Positions 1-10,100 of a stretch of DNA of 64,000 nt are shown here, one piece after another. Every line of letters begins with the position of its first letter. The first letter of the stretch is position 1. A program made the position numbers and the translations under genes. Origin of the DNA: Brevibacillus porteri. Lineage in GTDB: Bacteria > Bacillota > Bacilli > Brevibacillales > Brevibacillaceae. The DNA is taken from NCBI RefSeq assembly GCF_003013475.1, contig NZ_PXZO01000011.1:214962-278961 (forward strand). The letters are read 5' to 3'. The notes under the pieces were generated by a model, which saw only the letters and a list, made by a program, of their open reading frames with translations, did not search any database and had not been told where the DNA came from.

Positions 1-921
1 TGGGCAGTATGGCTGAACGAGTATGCAAATAGTGATGAGTTGGTGAGAGAAATCCCGTATTGGGAGAATCTTGAATCAGAAGCTAGGCATGCTTCCCTTC
101 CGAAAGACTATGAAACGAAGGGATGCAAACAGAAGAGTATCCGCAACATACAGATCGGATTGCTAGCAGAGGAAACCGAACAATTGTTGAAGCAGGCCAA
201 TTCTGCTTATCAAACAGAAATTAATGATTTGTTACTGGCAGCATTGGGGCTGGCTGTTGCAGAGTGGAGCAAGCTTGACCAAATCGTGATTAATCTGGAA
301 GGGCACGGTCGCGAGGATGTGATCGAACACGCTAACGTGACAAGAACAATCGGATGGTTTACGTCCCAATATCCAGTTTTACTAGATTTGAGTCAAATGA
401 ATCACTTACCTGAACATATCAAATGCACGAAAGAAAACTTGAGGAAGATCCCCAATAAAGGCATTGGCTATGAAATTTTAAAATATATGACAGAACCGGA
501 AAAACGACGTTCCTTGTCCTATTCCTTGTATCCCGAAGTGACGTTTAACTACTTGGGTCAATTTGACTCAGGCCTTAACAACGAATTGTTTACTCGTTCT
601 CCGTATAGTTCAGGTAACTCGCTCGGTGCTGATGGAAAGAACAATCTGAGTCCCGATTCCGAGATTTATACCGCCTTGAATATTACAGGAAGAATGGAAG
701 GTGGAGAGCTTCTCATCACGTTTACTTACAGCGAGGAGCAGTTTAGAGAAGAGTCCATTCATCAACTGAGTGAGAACTATCGAAAACATCTCCGGGCGAT
801 CATCACTCATTGCTCGCAGAAAAAAGAAGTCGAACGGACTCCCAGTGACTTTAGTATGAAAGGACTTCAAATGGAAGAAATGGACGACATCTTTGAATTA
901 CTTGCCAATACACTTAACTAA
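1..921 (+). CDS. tycA: Tyrocidine synthetase 1 (TycA), C-terminal fragment: end of epimerisation domain plus docking tail
   Basis: The reading frame is open from base 1, so this is the 3' part of a gene that starts left of the window. The residues match the second half of the epimerisation domain at the end of TycB (10.4-11.8 kb). Shared blocks are the NLEGHGRED motif near 297-322, the RTIGWFTSQ block near 344-370 and NYLGQFDS near 547-570. The catalytic HHxxxDG motif lies upstream and is not visible. The last ~25 residues (ending MEEMDDIFELLANTLN) look like a donor docking (COM) helix that would hand the D-amino acyl thioester to the TycB N-terminus. In the tyrocidine family TycA activates and epimerises Phe; that step is inferred from synteny because the A domain is outside the window. 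No terminator separates it from tycB, 94 bases downstream. Confidence 0.93.
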   Translation, partial: WAVWLNEYANSDELVREIPYWENLESEARHASLPKDYETKGCKQKSIRNIQIGLLAEETEQLLKQANSAYQTEINDLLLAALGLAVAEWSKLDQIVINLEGHGREDVIEHANVTRTIGWFTSQYPVLLDLSQMNHLPEHIKCTKENLRKIPNKGIGYEILKYMTEPEKRRSLSYSLYPEVTFNYLGQFDSGLNNELFTRSPYSSGNSLGADGKNNLSPDSEIYTALNITGRMEGGELLITFTYSEEQFREESIHQLSENYRKHLRAIITHCSQKKEVERTPSDFSMKGLQMEEMDDIFELLANTLN

Positions 922-1015
922 ATAAGCGCTCGCTAATATTTCGTGGGCATAAACATGTTCTTGACTTACATTATTATGAAAATATGACAAATACAGTTGA
1001 TATCGAGGTGCCGGA

Positions 1016-4000
1016 ATGAGTGTTTTTAGCAAAGAACAAGTACAAGATATGTATTTATTGACGCCCATGCAAGAGGGAATGTTATTTCACGCCTTGCTAG
1101 ATGAAGAACATAACTCTCATCTTGTACAGATGTCCATTTCGATTCAGGGCGATCTTGATGTTGGTTTGTTTACCAATAGCTTGCATGTGCTGGTAGAGAG
1201 ATATGATGTGTTTCGCACGCTGTTTCTCTATGAAAAAATAAAGCAGCCTTTGCAGGTTGTCTTGAAGGAACGGCCCATTCCCATCCTATTTTGCGATTTA
1301 ACTGCATACGACGAGCAAGAAAAGCAGCATCGCTACACACAATACAAAAGGAATGACCAAGAGAAAACCTTTCATCTGGCGAAAGATTCGTTGATGAGAG
1401 TGGCTATTTTCCAAATGACGGAGAGCGAATACCAAATCATCTGGAGCTTTCATCACATACTCATGGATGGTTGGTGCTTTAGCATTATTTTTGATGACTT
1501 ACTTTCCGCCTATTTATCTTTAAAGAACGGGGCTCCGATTGCCCTTGATCCGGTGCAGCCATACAGCCAATTTATTCGTTGGCTGGAAAAGCAAGATAAA
1601 GAGGCTGCTCTCGCATATTGGAGAGACTATCTGGGACAATTTGAACAGCAAACTTCCTTGCCGAAGTTTGGGAAGCCTTCTAGCAATGCCTTTCTACCTG
1701 CACAATATCGTTTTGTGCTGGACAGCATGCTGACGCAGCAGCTTTCTGCGATCGCAAGTCAAAATCAAGTGACATTGCCGACTGTGATTCAAACCTTATG
1801 GGGGATTCTCCTCCAATCCTATAACGCTACGAATGATGTGCTATTCGGCTCTGTTGTATCCGGGCGACCAACTGAAATCGTCGGAATCGACAAAATGGTT
1901 GGGTTGTTCATCAATACCATTCCATTCCGCATTCAAGCGAAAAACGATCAAACCTTTGCCGACTTGATACAGGCTGTGCACCAAAGAACACTGCAATCCC
2001 AGTCATATGAGCATGTGCCTTTGTACGATATTCAAAACGATTCCGTATTGAAGCAAGATTTGATCGATCACCTGATGGTCATCGAAAACTATCCGTTGGT
2101 TGAGGCCTTGCAGAAAAAGGCCTCGACACAGCAAGTAGGCTTTACTATTTCTGATGTCGAGATGTTTGAGCCTACCAATTATGACATGACTGTCATGGTA
2201 ATGCCCAAAGAAGAGATTGCGATGAGGTTTGATTATAATGCTGCTGTTTTCGATGAAGCCTTTATCCAAAAAATGGCTGGACATCTCAAACAGATTGCGG
2301 CTTGCGTGGCAAACAATCCGAAGGTCACGCTTCAACAGGTTACCTTGCTGACAGAAGCTGAAAAACAACAGCTAATGGACAGAAACTTCGATACTTCAGC
2401 GGCATATCCAGCAAAAACCATGCACGAGCTCTTTATGGAACAGGTGGAAAGGACACCCGATCAGGTTGCTGTCATATTCGGAGAACAGCAGTTGACGTAT
2501 CGGGAGCTAGATGAAAAGTCCAATCAGCTCGCCAGATTTTTGAGAGGAAAAGGGATTGCTGCAGACAGTCTGGTTGGTACGATGATGGATCGCTCCATCG
2601 AGATGATTGTAGGAATTCTTGGGGTTTTGAAAGCCGGTGGTGCGTTTGTACCGATTGATCCAGAACTGCCAGAAGAACGAATTGCCTACATGCTCGAGCA
2701 TAGCGGGATTCAATTGGTAGTGACCCAGCATCATCTACTAGAGAAAGTCACTACTTCTACTGAAAAAATAGATATCAGCGCTCCAGCCATCTGGGAAGAG
2801 AGCAGTGCATCAGTCGAAACGATCAATCATCCAGATGACTTGTTTTATATTATCTACACTTCAGGAACGACAGGGAAACCAAAAGGCGTCATGCTTGAGC
2901 ATAAAAACATGGCAAATCTGATGCATTTTACGTTTACCAAGACCAACATCGATTTTCATGAAAAAGTATTGCAGTATACCACATGCAGCTTTGATGTTTG
3001 CTACCAGGAGATTTTCTCCACGCTGCTTTCCGGGGGACAGCTCTATCTCATCACGAATGAGATGAGACGTCATGTAGAAAAACTGTTTGCCTTTATCCAG
3101 GAAAAACAGATCAGCATTTTGTCCCTCCCTGTATCCTTCTTGAAATTTATCTTTAACGAAAAAGATTATGCGCAAAGCTTCCCGCGTTGCGTCAAGCACA
3201 TTATCACAGCCGGGGAACAGCTCGTCGTCACTCATGAGCTACAGAAATATCTGCGGAACCATCACGTATTTTTACACAATCATTACGGGCCGTCGGAGAC
3301 ACATGTGGTAACCACCTACACGATGGACCCAAGCATGAATATTCCAGAGCTGCCACCAATCGGAAAACCGATCAGTAACACAGGCATTTATATCCTGGAT
3401 GAAAAGCTGCAGATGAAACCAGACGGCATTGTTGGGGAACTGTATATCTCTGGTGCGAACGTAGGGCGAGGGTATTTGCACAATCCAGAGCTAACTGCGG
3501 AGAAGTTTCTCGAGAACCCGTATCAATCAGGAGAAAGAATGTATCGAACGGGTGACCTCGCTCGTTGGCTGCCAGATGGCAATATCGAGTTTTTAGGGCG
3601 AATCGACCATCAGGTAAAAATCAGGGGTCATCGTATCGAGCTGGGAGAGATTGAATCGCACTTGCTCAACCACGCTTTGATTAAGGAAGCCGTGGTCATC
3701 GATAGAACGGATGAGACAGGCGGAAAGTATTTGTGCGCCTATGTCGTTTTGACAGACGAAGTCAGTAACGAGGAGCTGCGTGCTTACTTATCACGAACGC
3801 TGCCAGAGTATATGATCCCTTCCTTCTTTATGAACTTGGAGCGGATTCCGGTCACACCTAATGGAAAAACAGACAGAAGAGCCTTGCCCGTACCTGAGGG
3901 GAATGCTTTTACGGGAGCGGATTACCTCGCTCCGACAACCGAACTGGAACAGAAAATGGCAGCCATATGGGAAAACGTACTCGGCGTGTCCCCGATTGGC

Positions 4001-4165
4001 ATTCAGGACAATTTTTTTACACTCGGGGGTCATTCGCTAAAGGCGATTCATCTCATTTCCCGGATGCAAAAAGACTGCCAAGCAGATGTTCCGCTTCGCG
4101 TGTTGTTTGATAGACCAACCATTCAAGAAATCGCCAAGTATGTGGAAGGTGAAGAGGAAGGAACG
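1016..4165 (+). other. TycB module 1 (C-A-T), predicted to add L-Pro
   Basis: C domain HHILMDG at about residue 146; A3 motif YTSGTTGKPKG near residue 615; A5 HYGPSE near 755; A10 NGKTDR near 948; carrier S1007. Reading the GrsA-numbered pocket positions gives DVQLIAHVVK, the established proline code. Boundaries are approximate. Confidence 0.93.
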
Positions 4166-7100
4166 TATCTCGCTATTCCGCGGGTCGTCATGCAAGAGCA
4201 CTATCCTGTATCCTCAGCGCAAAAACGCATGCTGATTTTAAACCAGCTCGATCCGGATAGTACGGTGTACAATCTGCCCGTTGTGACGGTACTCGATGGG
4301 GAATTGAATGTGCAGCAGCTGGAGTATGCCATTTCCAATCTGGTGAGTCGTCATGAATCGCTGCGAACCTCCTTCCATACCAGCAACGGTGAGCTGGTTC
4401 AACGCATCCATCAGGAATGCAAACTGCCAATCACCTACATGGAAGCGGCAGAAGAACGTTTGAATCAAGTCATCACGGATTTCATGCGTCCGTTTGATTT
4501 GGAAAAGGCTCCATTAAGTCGGGTTGGACTGGTCAAACTGGGAGAGCGGCGCCATGTCATGATCATCGATATGCACCATATCATCTCAGACGGAGTGTCT
4601 TCGCAAATCATCCTGAATGATCTTGCACAGCTCTATCAAGACAAATCCTTGCCAGAGCAACGCATTCAATATAAAGACTTCGCGGTTTGGGAAAAGGGTC
4701 TGGCACAGACAGACGAATACAGAAAACAGGAAGCGTTTTGGACCGAGCGATTCGCTGGTGAAATTCCTGTTTTGAATCTGCCTTTGGACTACTCTCGACC
4801 GTCTGTTCAAAGTTTTGAGGGGATACGTTATTCATTCCGCACAGAAAAACAGCTGCTGGATGGCTTGCAACGAGTGGCGGCCGATACGGGGACTACGCTC
4901 TACATGGTGCTCATGGCAGCCTATCATGTTTTACTCGCAAAATACTCCGGGCAAGAAGACATGGTAGTCGGAACCGTGACAGCTGGAAGAACGCACCCTG
5001 ACACCGAAAGCATCACGGGTATGTTCGTCAACACGCTAGCAATGAGAAATCAGCCTGTGGCAACCAAAAGCTTCAAGCAATTTTTACGAGAAGTGAAGGA
5101 CAATACACTCGCTGCATTTGAGCATGGGGAATACCCGTTTGAGGAACTCGTTGAAAAGCTGGCGGTCAATCGAAATCGAAGCCGCAATCCATTGTTTGAC
5201 ACCTTGTTCATTTTGCAAAACATGGATGCCGATCCGATCAAGATCGAAGGCATGACAGTGACACCTTTCGTGCCAGAGGGAAAAATGGCGAAATTCGATT
5301 TGTCGCTCGAAGCAACGCAAAACCATGCAGGTCTCATGTTCTGCTTCGAATTTTGCACCAAGCTGTTCAAGCAGGAGACCATCGAACGAATGTCGCGTCA
5401 TTACATCCAAATCTTGCAACAAGTCATCACGAACACGGACTTGGCTCTCTATCAGATGGAGATGCTCACTGAGCAAGAAAAGCAGGAATTGCTGGTCCAT
5501 TTCAATGACACATTCAAGCCTGTTGAGTTGGAAAGCACACTTCCACAGCTATTTGAAGAACAAGTACTGAAAACCCCTGATCAAATCGCGCTGGTTTGCG
5601 GGGACAAACAGTTGACATATCTGGAGCTCAATAAGAAAGCCAATCAGCTTGCTCGTACATTACGGAAAAAAGGAGTAAAGGCTGACGAACGAGTTGGGAT
5701 TATGACAAATCGTTCCTTGGAGATGGTGATCGGAATCCTCGCCATTCTCAAGGCTGGCGGAGCATACGTGCCTATCGATCCAGAATATCCGAATGATCGC
5801 ATTGCTTACATGCTCGAAGATTGCGAAGCTCGTTTGGTGCTTACCCAAGAGCATCTTGGAACAAAGGTTGTTGCTGGAGTGGAATGCCTGTATCTGGAGG
5901 ATACGAGTAACTATTCTCGGATCACCACAAATCTTGACCCGATTCATACGGCTACCAATTTGGCTTATATCATTTACACATCGGGTACGACAGGTAGGCC
6001 AAAAGGCGTTATGGTGGAGCACCGAGGTATTGTCAACAGTGTGACGTGGAACAAAGAAGAGTTTGCCTTATCTGTCCATGACAGAGGTTTGTTGGCTCTA
6101 TCCTTTGCCTTTGATGGTTTTGTCCTTACCTTCTTTGCGTTGATTCTATCCGGTTCAACCGTTGTCTTGACGAAGGATGAAGAAGCCAAAGATCCGATAG
6201 CGCTCAAAAACCTGATCTCAACATGGAGTTGCAGCTACACGTTATGCGTGCCAAGTTTGTTCCAAGCGATCTTGGAATGCAGCACCACCGATGAGATCAG
6301 TCCGATGAAAATGGCCGTGCTCGGGGGAGAAAAGCTATCACCGAAGTTAGTTGAGATGTGCAAAGAGATGAATCCGCAGATGATTGCTGTCAATGCGTAC
6401 GGTCCGACAGAAAGCAGTGTTATCGCCACCTATCTGTGCGATACGCTCCCGGATGCTCCGATCACCATTGGACGGCCAATAGCAAACACAAGCATATACA
6501 TCGTGGACCATTCGCACCAGCTGCTACCAATCGGTGTAGTGGGAGAGATATGTATAGGCGGACTCGGTTTGGCACGCGGATATTGGAACAAACCGGAACT
6601 TACCGAAGAGAAGTTTGTTTCCAATCCATTTGAGCCAGGTGAACGCATGTACAAGACGGGCGACCTTGGCAGATGGCTCCCTGACGGCACGATTGAATTC
6701 GCAGGACGTCTGGATGAACAAGTAAAAGTGAGAGGATACCGGATTGAGATCGGGGAGATAGAATCGGTTCTTCTCAGCTATGAAACGACAAATGAAGCGA
6801 TTGTCGTTGCTTATCAGGATGGAAGCGGAGACGCGTACCTGACTGCCTATTTCACCGGAAAAGACAACATCTCGGAAGCGGCGCTTCGAACACATCTATC
6901 TCAAGAACTGCCAGCGTATATGGTACCAACCTATCTCGTTCAACTGGATGCTTTCCCGCTCACGCCAAATGGCAAGATCGATCGCAAAGCACTGCCGAAG
7001 CCTGAAGGAAAGCCTACAACAGGTGTGGAGTATGTCGCGCCTGCTAATGAAGTAGAGGCAACACTGGCAAAGATTTGGGAAAACGTCCTTGGCATCTCCG

Positions 7101-10100
7101 GTATCGGAGTGATGGATAACTTTTTTGAGCTGGGTGGACATTCTTTAAAAGCTATGACGATAGTGGCGCATGTGCATCGGGAGTTTCAAACCGATCTTCC
7201 TTTGAAGCATTTCTTTGAACAGCCCACCGTTCGAGCCTTGTCCAGGCTGATAGCAAACAGTGAGAATGCGCCAGATGCATCGATTCAACCAGCAGAACCA
7301 CAAGATTACTACCCGGTATCATCTGCCCAACAGCGGATGTACGTGCTCCATCAGTTGGAAGGCGCGGGTATCAGCTACAATACGCCTGGGATGATCATGC
7401 TAGAGGGTCAACTGGATCGCTATCAATTGGTGCATGCGCTGCAAGCATTGGTAGATCGTCACGAAATCTGGAGAACCTCCTTTGAGATGGTAGGAGATCA
7501 GCTGGTCCAAAAAATTCATGACCACGTGAAAGTGGAAATGGAGTATCAGCGTGCAGAAGAATATCAGATCGATAAAATTTTCCATGCGTTTGTCCGTCCA
7601 TTTGATCTGGCTGTTCCGCCACTGCTGCGCATGGGGCTCGTGCAAATCTCGGATGAACGTCATCTTCTCTTGTATGACATGCATCATATTGCTTCGGATG
7701 CCTCGTCTATCACGATTATCTTCAATGAACTGGCAGAATTGTACCAAGGCAGAGAGTTACCGGAGCTGCGTATCCAATACAAAGACTTTTCTGTTTGGCA
7801 AAAAGGCTTTAACGAGTCAGATGACTTCAAAAAGCAGGAAGAATATTGGCGCCATGCGTTTGAGGGGCATAACACTGTCTTGGAGATTCCGACAGATTTT
7901 CCACGTCCAGCTGTGAAAAGCTTTGAGGGTGATCAAATCGTACTTGCTACCGATAGACCTCTGCTGGAAGCTTTACACGCGCTGGCTGCAGAAACGAAAA
8001 CGACAATGTTTATGGTTTTGCTAGCCGCCTACAATTTGCTGCTTTCGAAGTATACGGCGCAGGATGATATCGTTGTCGGAACGCCAATCTCCGGCAAGAC
8101 ACGCGCTGAGCTCGAACCGATTGTCGGTATGTTCGTCAATACGCTAGCAATCAGAAACAAACCGACAGCAGAGAAGACCTTCAAGGAGTTTCTGATGGAA
8201 GTCAAGCAGAATGCCCTGGATGCCTATGATCATCAGGATTATCCGTTGGAAAGTCTGGTTGAAAAGCTTGGCATTCAACGTGATCCGGGACGCAATCCAC
8301 TTTTTGATACCATGTTCATTCTGCAAACCGACGAACTGTACCAAAAAACACTGGGTCAACTGACCTATCATCCCTATGAATCGACGAGCGCGCTTGCCAT
8401 TTCAAAGTTCGACCTGTCTTTTCACCTGACTGAACGGGAAACAGACCTGTTGCTGCGACTGGAGTACAGCACCAAGCTGTTTAGAAGAGACACGGTAGAC
8501 AGAATGTCGCGTCATTTCATGCAAATTCTACGAAATGTTACGGCAGAACCTGATAAGCAACTTCAAGCGATTGAGATGCTAACGGCAGAAGAAAAGCAGT
8601 TGTTGCTGGTGGAGTTCAATCATACAGACAGAGAGTACACGGAAAACCAGACCATACAACAGCTCTTTGAGGAACTGGCAGCAAATACGCCTGATCAAAC
8701 GGCCGTTGTATTTGAAGAGAATCAGATGACGTACCAAGAGCTCAATGAAAGAGCGAACCAGCTAGCCACCGTATTGCGTGAAAGAGGAGTAGGGCCATCG
8801 CAAATCGTCGTCATGATGGTAGAACGTTCCTTGGAAATGGCCATTGCCACACTCGCCATTTTAAAAGCTGGCGGCGCCTTTTTGCCGGTCGATCCGGATT
8901 ATCCCGAGGAAAGAATCCGGTACATGATCGAGGACAGTCAAGCGAAGCACGTGCTAACTCATAATCATCTGACCCACAAGGTGTCCAGTCAGGCAGAAAT
9001 TATCGATTTGGACGACGCAGGGAGCTATTCGTCGCATACAGACAATCTGCTTTGCATCAACAAGCCGTCTGATCTTGCCTATATCATTTACACGTCCGGT
9101 ACCACTGGCAATCCAAAGGGCGTCATGCTGGAGCACAAAGGAGCGGCCAATCTGCAAGCGGTGTTCAGGAATCAACTTGGCGTAACGCCACAAGATCGGC
9201 CAGGGCATTTTGCAAGTATCTCTTTTGACGCATCGGTTTGGGATATGTTTATAGCTCTTTTGACAGGAGCGAGCTTGTATATCATCTCCCGCGATACGAT
9301 CAATGATTTCCGCAAATTTGAGGAATACGTCCACAAAAACGGAATTACTATTCTCACGTTGCCGCCGACGTATGCCATTTATCTTGAGCCTGACCGTATG
9401 CCGTCATTGCGTATCCTGATTACTGCTGGATCAGCAGCATCTACCGCATTGGTAGAGCAATGGAAAGAGAAAGTGACCTATATCAATGGCTACGGCCCGA
9501 CAGAGAGTACGGTTTGCGCGACACTCTGGAAAGCTTTGCCGCATGAACCAGTTAGTCAGAGCATTACGATTGGAAAACCTATTCAGAATACGAAGCTGTT
9601 CATCGTGGATGAACAAATGCAATTGAAGACAGTTGGTCAAATAGGTGAATTGTGCATCAGCGGGGTGTCGCTCGCGAGAGGATATTGGAATCGACCAGAA
9701 TTGACGGCTGAAAAATTCGTCGACAATCCGTTTGTGCCAGGAGAGAAGATGTATCGCACCGGGGATCTGGCCAAATGGCTTCCAGACGGAAATATCGAGT
9801 ATCTCGGCAGAATCGATCATCAAGTGAAGGTGCGTGGTCATCGGGTAGAGCTGGGTGAAGTCGAGAGTGTTCTGTTGAAATTTGAGACGATTATTGAGGC
9901 AGCAGCCATCACACATTTGGATGACCAGGGGCAACCTTACCTGTGCGCATACTATGTAGCTGATGGGGAAGCAAGTCCGGCTCAACTGCGAGAATTCATG
10001 GGAAAAGAATTGCCAAATTATATGGTTCCCTCCTTTTTTGTTCAGTTGGATAAAATGCCGTTGACACCAAATGACAAAATTGACCGCAAAGCATTGCCGA

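Noticed and set aside
961..988. TTGACT - 16 bases - TATGAC between tycA and tycB as an internal promoter
   Set aside because: The -10 box matches at only four positions and the gap is AT-rich, so a chance match is likely; the genes look co-transcribed.
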